A DNA stretch of 64,000 nt, from assembly GCA_020638955.1 (NCBI GenBank), contig JACKHO010000001.1, forward strand, positions 62,001 to 126,000, given 5' to 3'. Positions 44,042 through 52,974 of the stretch are shown one piece after another; positions within the stretch are counted from its first letter, which is position 1, and every line of letters starts with the position of its first letter. The stretch comes from Planctomycetaceae bacterium (GTDB taxonomy: Bacteria > Planctomycetota > Planctomycetia > Planctomycetales > Planctomycetaceae). Both the position numbers and the translations under genes were made by a program. The notes beneath the pieces were generated by a model that was not told where the DNA came from, made no database searches, and worked only from the letters and a program-made list of their open reading frames with translations.

Positions 44042-45754
44042 TCACTCTTTTGGTGGTATCGGAACATGCTCAAACCGAAACGGAACAATGTGCCGCTCAA
44101 TACCGACGGGAAGTTCCAGTTCGAGGACGATGTCCTCAGTCCCTTCCGCTGGAATTGGGATAGCGTACTCGGCGGCGCCCGGGACGAATGACGGGGCATA
44201 GACGGGGGCACCGATTCGGTGTCCGTCGGGCGTCATTGTTCGCGCACGGCCAATGCGGTCGGGCGTGCCGCCGACGGCAACGACCAGCAGCAGGTTGGGG
44301 ACACGATGAACCTTGAGCTGAATTCCGGCGGCTTTGAGTTGGTCGTGCTCCAGCTCGGCATTCTCCGTCGCCAGCGCGCGGGGCAGGGTGATGCGTTCAA
44401 TGTCCCGCGCGGTGACGACGGTAACGTTTCCAACGACGCTTTCAATTTCCGTCGAACACTCGGGCGGAGTTTCGAACCGCAAATTCAGTCGCAGCAATCG
44501 CTGGTTCTGCGAGTATGCGGCAAATTCACCGGAGGTGTCATCTCGTCCGGCAAGTTGATCGGTCAGGTCGTCGAACAGTCGCGGTGCCTTGGCGAGTTCG
44601 CCACAGTTTGTGCGGGAATTATTGAGACGCAATTCCCCCAGCGCGAAGAGTTGCTCAAGTAATGGGCCACGCAGCTCGACGTCGAGGGTGAGTTGCTGAG
44701 TGGGAGGTGCCTCATCCTGTAACTCGGGGATGGCCCAGCGCGGCTTCGCCTCCACCATCAGTTGTGATGAATCAGCCAGAGGAATGGCAGACGGATACCA
44801 CGTCACCTGATTGAGGCGTGTACGGGCCGCTGCGTCCGTGAAATCCGGGACTGTCAGATTGGTGAACTCAAAAGGAATATCAACCTGTTCGAGTTTGCTG
44901 TGAAGCGTGAAAGTTAAGCGGGTATCGAGCGTGACATCACCGTCGTTGTTGAAGATTTCGAATCCGAGTCGTCCGTCGGATGAGATGAACGGCGCAGACC
45001 AGACTGACGCGGAGTTCTGCCCGTTGCCGTTAACGACTTGCAGGTTGGAGAGGATTACCGAAGTGCCCGCCGTGAATCGGCACGTCGCGCCGCTGGAACT
45101 CGTGACCATGGTCAATTCGCAATCAGCGTCATGAAGTGCGGGGTTACCTTCGATGAATTCACTGAGTTGACGAAGTGAAACGTTCTCGAACTTCTCCTGC
45201 CTGTGCGACACAACAACCGGAGCAGATCCTCGAAGCTCGTCGATAGAACCAGGTAACTCGACGGGATGGCGGAACAGGAGAGAAATCGCTGCGCCGCGAT
45301 CTGGGTGAGGCAGGAAGGGGAGCGTTCGGTCGATGACTGTGAGCTCTGAGAGCGCGAACGCTGCGTTGGGATCAACAAGTGTTTTCAGTGGCCTACCATT
45401 GGCAACGGCGACATCAACAAGCGGTGGCGATGTGCCGACAATGGGGAGGTTAACTGAGGGTTCGATTTGCAGAACAACTTCCAGCGGCGGCGGGTCAGGG
45501 AGTTCGCTGTCGGATGAATAGTAAGGAATTGCGGACCAGTTCGCCGTTGCAAATTGTTTGAAATCTTCGGCGGCAGTCCGCGGGGTTGCTTCGTCTTCGA
45601 CAAACTCTGGGTCGATGGTAGCGGCCCGTTCGCGCCAGGTGAGATCGTCGTCTGCCGGGCCGGCACGCTCTGACTTTTCACCGCGGCAACCGGTCAGCAA
45701 AGTCACGCCGAGCAGGATGAGCAAAACAGCACGCGGGAGCCCAAATTGTTGCAT
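44042..45754 (-). CDS. Lipoprotein of unknown function
   Basis: 570 residues. A lipobox L20-T-G-C23 ends the signal (LLILLGVTLLTGC). The mature protein is mostly beta-rich with no Cys pattern of known domains. Phrases such as LTFTLHSKLEQVDIPFEFTNLTVPDF and KAAGIQLKVHRVPNLLLVVAVGG suggest immunoglobulin-like or repeated beta-sandwich domains. I do not recognise a family. The start lies only 16 bases beyond a terminator-like hairpin (45770-45811), so its expression may be governed by read-through or by a nearby promoter. GGTGA is a possible ribosome site. Confidence 0.8.
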   Translation of the reverse strand: MQQFGLPRAVLLILLGVTLLTGCRGEKSERAGPADDDLTWRERAATIDPEFVEDEATPRTAAEDFKQFATANWSAIPYYSSDSELPDPPPLEVVLQIEPSVNLPIVGTSPPLVDVAVANGRPLKTLVDPNAAFALSELTVIDRTLPFLPHPDRGAAISLLFRHPVELPGSIDELRGSAPVVVSHRQEKFENVSLRQLSEFIEGNPALHDADCELTMVTSSSGATCRFTAGTSVILSNLQVVNGNGQNSASVWSAPFISSDGRLGFEIFNNDGDVTLDTRLTFTLHSKLEQVDIPFEFTNLTVPDFTDAAARTRLNQVTWYPSAIPLADSSQLMVEAKPRWAIPELQDEAPPTQQLTLDVELRGPLLEQLFALGELRLNNSRTNCGELAKAPRLFDDLTDQLAGRDDTSGEFAAYSQNQRLLRLNLRFETPPECSTEIESVVGNVTVVTARDIERITLPRALATENAELEHDQLKAAGIQLKVHRVPNLLLVVAVGGTPDRIGRARTMTPDGHRIGAPVYAPSFVPGAAEYAIPIPAEGTEDIVLELELPVGIERHIVPFRFEHVPIPPKE

Positions 45755-45766
45755 TAAATTGTCACC

Positions 45767-45811
45767 ATGAAAAAGAAAATGCGACGTAGTAACTCGATGC
45801 TACTGCGTCGC
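45767..45811 (-). terminator. Terminator-like hairpin immediately before a lipoprotein start
   Basis: Read on the minus strand, GCGACGCAGTA and TACTACGTCGC form an 11-bp stem with one mismatch (45781-45811), followed by ATTTTCTTTTT. It has the form of an intrinsic terminator and lies only 16 bases from the ATG of the gene at 44042-45754. Confidence 0.75.
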
Positions 45812-45829
45812 ACTTTGAGAAGTAAAGCA

Positions 45830-45879
45830 CACGAGAGGTCGGGTTCCGAGACGGCTTGCACCAATCCCGACCTCTCGTG
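45830..45879. repeat. Perfect 14-bp inverted repeat
   Basis: CACGAGAGGTCGGG (45830-45843) and CCCGACCTCTCGTG (45866-45879) are fully complementary, with a 22-base loop. It lies upstream of the terminator-like hairpin at 45767-45811, in the leader of the lipoprotein gene on the minus strand, and after the stop of the gene at 45986. Confidence 0.85.
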
Positions 45880-45985
45880 AATGTTTGGATGAGTGGGTAG
45901 TGGGTAGCAGATAGTGGGTAGGGACATCCCTTTGGCAGCACTATCACAAAACCTACCAACTACCAACTATCTACTACCAACTCGG

Positions 45986-48553
45986 TCACCGACCGCGTCC
46001 GCCTCCTCCGGAGCGACCACCGCCGCCGCCACCGCTGAACGAACGCGACCCACCACCAGACGACCGCGATGATCCTCCACTGAATGATCGGGAAGAACTG
46101 CTGCTACCACTGCTGCGGAATGAACTTCCGCCACTTGACCGCGACGAACTGCTACTTCCAGATCGGAACGATGAACTTGGAGGGGCACTGCTTCCACTAC
46201 TTCGTGGTTGGAACGAAGGAGTTGATCGCGAACTGCTGCTTCCCGACTGGAAGGATGGTGTTGATCGGGAACTGCTACTACTGCTCCGTGGCTGGAACGA
46301 CTGAGGCGACGGTGTACTACGGCTGCTTCCAGAGAACGATCGCGACGAACTGGAACCAAGGTTCGGCGTGGTCGTCCGTACTGAAGGAGGCTGCGTTATG
46401 GTTGGTGTTGCTCCACGAGTGGAGGTTTGAGGAACTTGAGTTGGCCGGCTGGTTGGAACACGGACTGACGGCGGACTCGTGGGCGACGTCGACGGTATGC
46501 GAACCTGAGGAACGGGCGTCGGTTGTTGTGCAGGAATTCGCGCGGAGGACGAAGTTCCCTGGTTCCGTGGCTCGACGCTGCGGCCTGATTGAGATCGGAC
46601 CGATGGCGTATCCGACTGCGGTGATTGGAATCGGGTAATGTTAGGGACGTTGGTTGATGGGCCAGTCGTTGATGACGAACCGGAACGCCGTGGCGAGATT
46701 CCGTTGTTCTCACGGTTTCCGTTGTCGGACGGTCCTCGGTTGTTGCCAAGCGTTGGGCCGGTGTTGTTTGGAATGCCAGTCCGAGGAGTTTCCGGCTGGA
46801 TTCTTGGTGTTGGGGCGGAATTTGCCTGGGCGTTTCCGCGTCCTTCAGTTCGCGAGGAAAGGTTCGGTCCTCCCGGCTGGTTTCGGTTACCAGTCACTGA
46901 GGGAATATTCCGTACAACGCTGGACGCAGGAGGTCCCTGTCGATTACCCGACGGTCCGGCCACGTTGTTATCACGTGGGCCAGCATTTGCGGAGGGCGTG
47001 GACAGTGAGGTACGTGCCAACGTATTGCGGACAGACTCCGGAATGCGGAATGACTCGGGACGATTGTTGGATGCGTTCGAAGCAAGGTCTCGCAGTCCAT
47101 CGCGAGGATTGAAGGAACCGCGATCGCGAATTCCATCTGCAATATCTCGAGCGCGGTCCTGGAAACCATTTCCGTTACGGCTGCCATTGGAACCAGGGCC
47201 ATTACCATCACGGGAGCCAGGCAAGTTCTGTGTCAGCCGTGAGGAATCGAAGTCCGGACGTCCGAATGACTCGACGCGCGAGCGTTCGTTCCGCAGCGTG
47301 GAGAACGCCGTGATACGATCGCGCTGGCCGTCGAAATTCGGAATGCGAACGGAATGGCCAGATGACTGGAAGTCACGCAAATCGCGGATGAAATCTCGTG
47401 ACGAGCTGGACAGGGCGCGGTTCGCACCATTGAATCCATGATCGAAGTGGTGATCATTTCTTGCAAGGTTTGCCAGGTTCGTGAAATCGTTGCGGTAGCT
47501 GTTAACCCAATTGCTGTTTCCCCGGCTGCGTTCGTTCCAGGAGTGGTAAGCGTAGAACGGATCGTACCCACCACGAATTTGGGGCACGTTAATCCAGGGG
47601 CGATATCCCTGAGCAAGGTAACGGGCTCCCCCATAGTTGCCGTAGAAGTAGTGTCCCCGGTGTGGTGCAATGAACAACCGGCTCAGCAGGATTGAAGTGT
47701 TAATCCAGCGGTACGGCGTGTAGCGGTAACCGATGCGGGCATAGATCGGTGTGCGGTAACGGATGGGAGCAAACAACAATCCCCGACTGGCCAGTGGATA
47801 ATCCCAGTAGCCACGAGCGTACACCCAGCCACGGGGAGTCCAACGGTAGCGGTTGGGAACCCAGACCCAACTGTTGTAGCCGCGATTCCAGAATCCGGTT
47901 TGCCAGACGTACGTGTTGCTGCGGTAGACCCAGTTTCCCGGTACCCAGAAGTAGTCGGTGCCGGGTTGTGGGTAAGTCGGACCGAGGTCGAGTGTCGTCG
48001 GTGGTTCAGGCAGATAAGCGAGTTCCTGTTCCGCCTCAGATGTCCAGAAACCGGACGTCCAGACAAATCCTTCAGGCGTTTCGCTCCAGTAGCCGGGAAT
48101 GAACTGCTGACCGGGAGGCACGTCACGCCAGACTCCGCTGATCCAAATGAAGTCTTCGAGGTCGTCGGCCCAGGCCCAATAGCCGGGGAACCATTCCACG
48201 CGCGTCCCTTCGGGACGAACGTCTGGAGGAACTTCGTTAATTGGTTCCGGTGGAGCCTTGGGAGCCACAACTCCGCTACGGGCGTCGAGCGTGGTCAGTT
48301 CGGCAAAAGCTTCGTGAATGGGGCCTTGTTCCAGCGGCAGAATGATTTCGTCATCGAGCTGCGGGACTGCGGGTGCCTGTGCTTGTACGGCTCCCGGGAC
48401 CGGTAATGTTGTCGGTTGCGGCGCCGGCGGCGGGAATGACGGGGCGGGAACGCCGAGTTCCTGAGCCGATGAAATCTGGCACGTGAACAAGGCGACTGTC
48501 GCGCTCAAGAGAGCGACAGCGGGCGAAAATCGGGTGAGGGGGTGGGCTTGCAT
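45986..48553 (-). CDS. WXXGXW-repeat exported protein with Ser/Arg/Gly-rich tail
   Basis: 855 residues from the ATG at 48553, with GGAG eight bases upstream; ATG at 48574 is an alternative. After a signal peptide (ending SSAQEL), a Pro-rich segment leads to at least six W-x-x-G-x-W type repeats (WFPGYW, WISGVW, FIPGYW, WTSGFW, WVPGNW, WQTGFW; about 120-270), as in BcpO-related WXXGXW proteins of Planctomycetes. The C-terminal 200 residues are low-complexity Ser, Arg, Pro, Thr and finally RGG-like Gly/Arg. It is probably a cell-surface structural protein. The function is unknown. Confidence 0.85.
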   Translation of the reverse strand: MQAHPLTRFSPAVALLSATVALFTCQISSAQELGVPAPSFPPPAPQPTTLPVPGAVQAQAPAVPQLDDEIILPLEQGPIHEAFAELTTLDARSGVVAPKAPPEPINEVPPDVRPEGTRVEWFPGYWAWADDLEDFIWISGVWRDVPPGQQFIPGYWSETPEGFVWTSGFWTSEAEQELAYLPEPPTTLDLGPTYPQPGTDYFWVPGNWVYRSNTYVWQTGFWNRGYNSWVWVPNRYRWTPRGWVYARGYWDYPLASRGLLFAPIRYRTPIYARIGYRYTPYRWINTSILLSRLFIAPHRGHYFYGNYGGARYLAQGYRPWINVPQIRGGYDPFYAYHSWNERSRGNSNWVNSYRNDFTNLANLARNDHHFDHGFNGANRALSSSSRDFIRDLRDFQSSGHSVRIPNFDGQRDRITAFSTLRNERSRVESFGRPDFDSSRLTQNLPGSRDGNGPGSNGSRNGNGFQDRARDIADGIRDRGSFNPRDGLRDLASNASNNRPESFRIPESVRNTLARTSLSTPSANAGPRDNNVAGPSGNRQGPPASSVVRNIPSVTGNRNQPGGPNLSSRTEGRGNAQANSAPTPRIQPETPRTGIPNNTGPTLGNNRGPSDNGNRENNGISPRRSGSSSTTGPSTNVPNITRFQSPQSDTPSVRSQSGRSVEPRNQGTSSSARIPAQQPTPVPQVRIPSTSPTSPPSVRVPTSRPTQVPQTSTRGATPTITQPPSVRTTTPNLGSSSSRSFSGSSRSTPSPQSFQPRSSSSSSRSTPSFQSGSSSSRSTPSFQPRSSGSSAPPSSSFRSGSSSSSRSSGGSSFRSSGSSSSSRSFSGGSSRSSGGGSRSFSGGGGGGRSGGGGRGR

Positions 48554-48821
48554 GGCGCGTCTCCGGTGCGACATTGTCAAAAATGGCGGCCTGCCACGGG
48601 AGTTATTGTACGCATTCCGCGTTCCACCCGAAACTGTGTGTGCCGTGCAATTGTCTATAACCTACTACGGTGAAATTGGTTGGGTTGTTTTATGGGACAT
48701 TCTTGGGGGCACTTGCGGTGTGCGAATTGTTGAAAAGTGTTGCGGTTTGGATGGCGCTTTTTGTCGAAATGAGTGCGCGGGTCCGGCGGATTCTGCTGGT
48801 TGTTTGGGGGCATTTTGCCGA

Positions 48822-49475
48822 CTAGCGGGCCTCATTTGGCCATTCAATGTCTGGCATGTGCAGTAACTGTCGGACTTCCTGTGTGACATCCTCGGGGTCA
48901 TCGACATCCGACAGGATTGGGAGGTGGTCAAAGTGAAGTCCAACTGCCGCGCCTGCGATCAATGTCTGTTCAAGTACAGCAGATGTCCCCCAGTCAATGT
49001 TCTGGAACAGTTCGGGATGTGGAGCACGCAATCCCAGCAGGTAGTACCCACCATCAGCCGCCGGGCCAATGACCGCCTGATTTGATTCGAGTGTCGCACA
49101 CGCCTCAAACAGGAGCTGGGAATCCAGAAACGGGCAGTCGGTGCCGATGGCAATTGCTGCTTCCGACGAACTCAGGGCCGAGGCAAATGCGTTATGTAAC
49201 CGCGAACCCAGATCATCTCCCCGTTGCTCGATGAGTACACCTTGCGGGCAATGTTCATTGGCCAATGCCCGCAGTTCATCCACAGCTTCGCCGGTGTAAT
49301 GAATCTGGATGCTGACCCGTCGCTGCTGGTTCAGGGAATAAGTTTCCTGAAATGTCTTCACTGTGAGCCGACGATGCACCTCAACTGCACCTTCCTCACC
49401 GAATCCCTTGATGAGCCGGGTCTTACAACGACCGGCGTCGGGGCACTTGGCGAAGATGAGAAGCGTAATGTGCAT
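48822..49475 (-). CDS. DUF2064 / TIGR04282 family transferase
   Basis: 217 residues from the ATG at 49475, which begins directly at MHITLLIFAKCPDAGRCKTRL, the family signature; an ATG at 49523 is an alternative. Further family motifs are IGTDCPFLDSQ, GPAADGGYYLLGLR and LSDVDDPEDV. These place it in the GT-A-like nucleotidyltransferase group annotated as arsenosugar biosynthesis glycosyltransferase, though most members have no arsenic link. The donor and acceptor are unknown. It is divergent from the phosphatase gene. Confidence 0.88.
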   Translation of the reverse strand: MHITLLIFAKCPDAGRCKTRLIKGFGEEGAVEVHRRLTVKTFQETYSLNQQRRVSIQIHYTGEAVDELRALANEHCPQGVLIEQRGDDLGSRLHNAFASALSSSEAAIAIGTDCPFLDSQLLFEACATLESNQAVIGPAADGGYYLLGLRAPHPELFQNIDWGTSAVLEQTLIAGAAVGLHFDHLPILSDVDDPEDVTQEVRQLLHMPDIEWPNEAR

Positions 49476-49615
49476 CAACCTGCGGTGGGTTGCGGTGTCC
49501 AGTGGCGTGTCAGACTTGGGCATTTAAACATGCCGCAGTCGATCTTGCCCCATTTTGACGTTCGCGGGTAACATCGCAACCGGCAAAAACAGCAGGTTGT
49601 GATGGAGGTTGTTCT

Positions 49616-50407
49616 GTGCAGTTTGAGCGTAATATCAGTGGTCCGGTGGCAGTCTTTGGTGACGTGCATGGTCAGGTCGACGAAGTGGCCGCCATTCTCG
49701 AAAAACTTCAGCGGCTGCCAGACTACCAGGACCGCTGGATTGTCTTCATTGGTGATTTGGTCGATCGCGGCCCCGATCCCAAAGGAGCCCTCGATTTAGT
49801 CACCGACCTGATGATACACCACCCTCGTACGACGGCGATTGCGGGAAATCATGAACTGGCCATGTCAGCGGCGCTGACTCTCGTTGACACCCCCGATTAC
49901 TCAGACTGGCCCAGTCGCTGGTTGGACCACTACGGTTCGGAGACAACCTTCCACTCCTACGGAGCGGAGTTTGGCAACCTGCAGTCATTGTACGATGCGC
50001 TGCCTGAAGAACATCGTACCTACCTGGCAAATTTGCCGTGGAGCGTTGAGCATCCCGAGTACTTCTTCGTTCACTCGGGGCTCGATCCGAACTCACCGTT
50101 TGCCATGCAGCGCGAAATCCTCCGAGCCCGCGATTTCACATTGAACCGACCGCAATGGCTCTGTTCCAAGTCGCTCCCATTCGAAGAACCGCCGCGCGAC
50201 TGTCCGCACGTTGTCGTCTCCGGACATGTCCAGGTGCCCGAAGTCCAGGTAGGCAATCGCCGCATTCTCGTTGACACGACCGGAGGGCAGGGGGGAGTGC
50301 TAAGTTGCGTCATGCTGCCAGAAATGAAGGTCATTCGCTCCGACGGGCAATACGTCAACGCCAGTGCTGCCGCCGCCGCTCCGAAGAAAAAAGGCTGGTT
50401 CTGGTAG
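49616..50407 (+). CDS. PPP-family metallophosphatase
   Basis: 263 residues from the GTG at 49616, with GGAGG seven bases upstream. The three metal-binding motifs are plain: GDVHG (15-19), GDLVDRG (46-52) and GNHE (77-80). These define serine/threonine protein phosphatase-like metallophosphoesterases and diadenosine tetraphosphatases such as PrpA and ApaH. The C-terminus has a short Ala and Lys-rich tail ending KKKGWFW. A cytoplasmic regulatory phosphatase is likely; the substrate is unknown. Confidence 0.93.
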   Translation: MQFERNISGPVAVFGDVHGQVDEVAAILEKLQRLPDYQDRWIVFIGDLVDRGPDPKGALDLVTDLMIHHPRTTAIAGNHELAMSAALTLVDTPDYSDWPSRWLDHYGSETTFHSYGAEFGNLQSLYDALPEEHRTYLANLPWSVEHPEYFFVHSGLDPNSPFAMQREILRARDFTLNRPQWLCSKSLPFEEPPRDCPHVVVSGHVQVPEVQVGNRRILVDTTGGQGGVLSCVMLPEMKVIRSDGQYVNASAAAAAPKKKGWFW

Positions 50408-50528
50408 GGGATTGGCTGAGATAGTCGAGGGTGGCCGCGCTACCGTTGAGTTGGTTGAGGAATCCACATCGCACGCGTTCCCAAGCAGAGCTTGGGTACG
50501 AGGTCTGCTGTCTCCTGAATCCTAATTC

Positions 50529-52760
50529 CTATTTCTTGCCGCGCATCCAGTCCGCAATCCAGAGTTGCGACGAACCATCTTCCGTGCGGCTGGAGGTCCA
50601 CATCAGCTTTGTGCCGTCGTTGCTGAAGACGGGGAGCACGTCGGCTTTGGCGTGGTCGGTGATGCGGGCAACATCACCGCCGACGAGCAGTCCGTCTTCC
50701 TCCGTTATTTCCATAGTGAACAAATCAAAGTTGGCACCGCTCGGGCCGCGTGAATAGTCGGCTCGGGTCCAGACGAGGTAGTCGCCGCTGGGATGAAAAT
50801 AGGGAGCCCAGTTGACGGTGTTCAGGTCGTCGGTGAGTTGGACTTCCTTTTTGCCGTCGACTGACACGGCGAAGAGTTGCAGCATGTGCTCCTGCTGTCG
50901 GTCACTGCGGAAAATGATCCATTTGTCGTCCGGCGAGAAGAAGGGACCACCGTCGTAGCCATCGACATTGGTGATCTGCCGGACGTTTGAACCATCAGCA
51001 TCCATGATGTACAGGTCGGGGTCGCCGTCCCGTGAGGACGTAAACACGATGTGCTTGCCGTCGTGCGAGTAACTCCCTTCGGCGTCGTAGCCGGGGCTGT
51101 TGGTCAGGGCTTTGAGATCAGTTCCGTCCTGGTTGCAGGTATAGATTTCCATGTTGGGGTCGAAGTCCCACTGGTAACGGCGTCGACCACCTTCGGCGGC
51201 GAGTTTGCGGGCTTCGTCTTCCGTGGCTTCAATATTGGGATCGCTGTGAGCCGACGCGAACAGAATCCGTTTTCCGTCACGCGTAAAGTAGGCACAGGTC
51301 GTGCGACCACGACCGGGGCTGAGGCGGCGCGGAGAATCGCCTTCGAGGTCCTGAACGTAAATCTGGTAGAAGGGATATCCGGGTGGATAGGCCTGATACA
51401 CAATTTGTTTGTCATCCGGGGAGAAGTATCCTTCGCCAGCCCGAGGGAATTTGCTGGTCACCTGTCGGATGTTGCCGAGTGTCGTTAATTCGATGGAGTG
51501 TTCGTGGTCATGGCTGTCGTGAGCGTCCCCATGCTCGGCGTGAGCATGCTCGTGGTCTTCGGCTGCGTGTGTTGAATGTTCGTCACTTTCAGGCTCCCCA
51601 TAAATCCGGGGAGGGGTGTTGCCTTGCAAATGCCGAATGTGATTGGCCGATGCCTTGACCGACTCGCTCGACGCATGCACCTGAACATCGACTGCGAACT
51701 CGTACTCGCGTCCCGGTTCCAGTTTCATGACGCGGCCCATTTGGCGTTCATGATTGCGGTTATACGGGAAGCAGGTACCCGGTTCGAGACCGGTGACGTA
51801 ACCATCCCGTTCGTCGACGGTGTTCTTCCAAATGGTGAGGTAGGGCAGTTGCTTGGTTGACCACGACATGGTGCACCCAGCGTCCCCCGCCTTGTTCTTG
51901 AGGAGGACGGCCGTTCGGTCGTGATTATCGGTCTTTGGCTTGGCGAGGAAAACTTCTTCAATGAAGCCTGCCGTCGGTTGTTTGTACACGTGGTAGTTCT
52001 GGATGGCTTGAGCGGCGTGTGCGTTCATCGGACGCAGCGATTCGGCGGCAATGACTACCTCGGCTCCCTCTTCCAGAATGGGGCGACCGAAGTTGCAGTG
52101 GTACAACAGCATCATTTCCTGAGGGGCCGAGCCCTCGTTCACAATGACGTCCCGAATTTGAAAAGTATCCGAACCGGCGGTTGTTGAAATTTCCGCCACC
52201 AGTTTGAACTTCGGCCCGAAGAACATTTGCTCATTCACAATTCCAGAAACGACCACTCGATCACCTTCCTGACGCGTTGTCCAACTGGCGGCCGGAATGT
52301 TCCCCACCTTGCCGTGCAGCGTGAGTTCCATTTCCGACTCAGCGCCCGTGTTGTCAGTGAACTTATCAGTGCCGGGATGTCCTGCGAATTCGAGCCCGCA
52401 ACGAACCATCCATTCGTTGAATCCGTCGAGCCAGCCCAGGCCGCCCCGGGAGTCGAGGTTGATGTAAGAAGGATGCACCATTTGTTTCACTGGCGAATTC
52501 CAGCCGAGCGCGTCGGCCCACTCACCGGTCCCGTCTTTCTGTCGCACCTTCAAAATGCTCATTCCGCGCGTCGGGACGACGGTAATCTCCAGGTTTCCGT
52601 TATCCAGCGTGACGAGTTCCACTCCCTCCTGTTTTCCCCCATGCAGGACCTCGGAACGAATGGTGCAACCGCCCAGTTTCTCTTCGGGCGGTGCCGCGGT
52701 CGACACGTTGGCAATGAGGCTCAGGACGCTGAGAAACAGAAACAGACGGCAAACGGACAT
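50529..52760 (-). CDS. DUF4432-like epimerase fold fused to TolB-type propeller by a His-rich linker
   Basis: 743 residues from the ATG at 52760, with GGAG nine bases upstream. A signal peptide (about 1-22) predicts export. Residues 30-380 match DUF4432, a galactose-mutarotase-like fold (ITVVPTRGMSILKVR, GLGWLDGFNEWMVRCGLEF). Residues 394-421 are a His-rich linker with 10 His among acidic residues. Residues 425-743 hold PD40/TolB-like propeller repeats (YFSPDDKQIVYQAYP, YFTRDGKRILFASA, SYSHDGKHIVFTSS, FFSPDDKWIIFRSD). A periplasmic sugar-binding or sensing protein is likely. No active site was confirmed in the epimerase-like part. Confidence 0.85.
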   Translation of the reverse strand: MSVCRLFLFLSVLSLIANVSTAAPPEEKLGGCTIRSEVLHGGKQEGVELVTLDNGNLEITVVPTRGMSILKVRQKDGTGEWADALGWNSPVKQMVHPSYINLDSRGGLGWLDGFNEWMVRCGLEFAGHPGTDKFTDNTGAESEMELTLHGKVGNIPAASWTTRQEGDRVVVSGIVNEQMFFGPKFKLVAEISTTAGSDTFQIRDVIVNEGSAPQEMMLLYHCNFGRPILEEGAEVVIAAESLRPMNAHAAQAIQNYHVYKQPTAGFIEEVFLAKPKTDNHDRTAVLLKNKAGDAGCTMSWSTKQLPYLTIWKNTVDERDGYVTGLEPGTCFPYNRNHERQMGRVMKLEPGREYEFAVDVQVHASSESVKASANHIRHLQGNTPPRIYGEPESDEHSTHAAEDHEHAHAEHGDAHDSHDHEHSIELTTLGNIRQVTSKFPRAGEGYFSPDDKQIVYQAYPPGYPFYQIYVQDLEGDSPRRLSPGRGRTTCAYFTRDGKRILFASAHSDPNIEATEDEARKLAAEGGRRRYQWDFDPNMEIYTCNQDGTDLKALTNSPGYDAEGSYSHDGKHIVFTSSRDGDPDLYIMDADGSNVRQITNVDGYDGGPFFSPDDKWIIFRSDRQQEHMLQLFAVSVDGKKEVQLTDDLNTVNWAPYFHPSGDYLVWTRADYSRGPSGANFDLFTMEITEEDGLLVGGDVARITDHAKADVLPVFSNDGTKLMWTSSRTEDGSSQLWIADWMRGKK

Positions 52761-52974
52761 TGTCAATGCTCCGGGGCAAATGAAAAGGTGTGCATTCGAC
52801 CATACTCCAACGACTTGCGGCGGACAATTCAAGCAACAGAATCGGTGAAATCGGACTGTTCGGAACTTTGCCTGTCCACTGATGAAGAAAAGCAACATCG
52901 TTTCCGGATTTGGACTGCTTGCTGACCTACGTTTGAAGACCCGCCCTCGTGATTGCCTACTTGAGTCCACGAAA

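Noticed and set aside
46084..47441. Long open frames on the plus strand opposite the Ser/Arg-rich protein
   Set aside because: They mirror the low-complexity codons of the minus-strand gene, change frame repeatedly and have no ribosome site or family motif.
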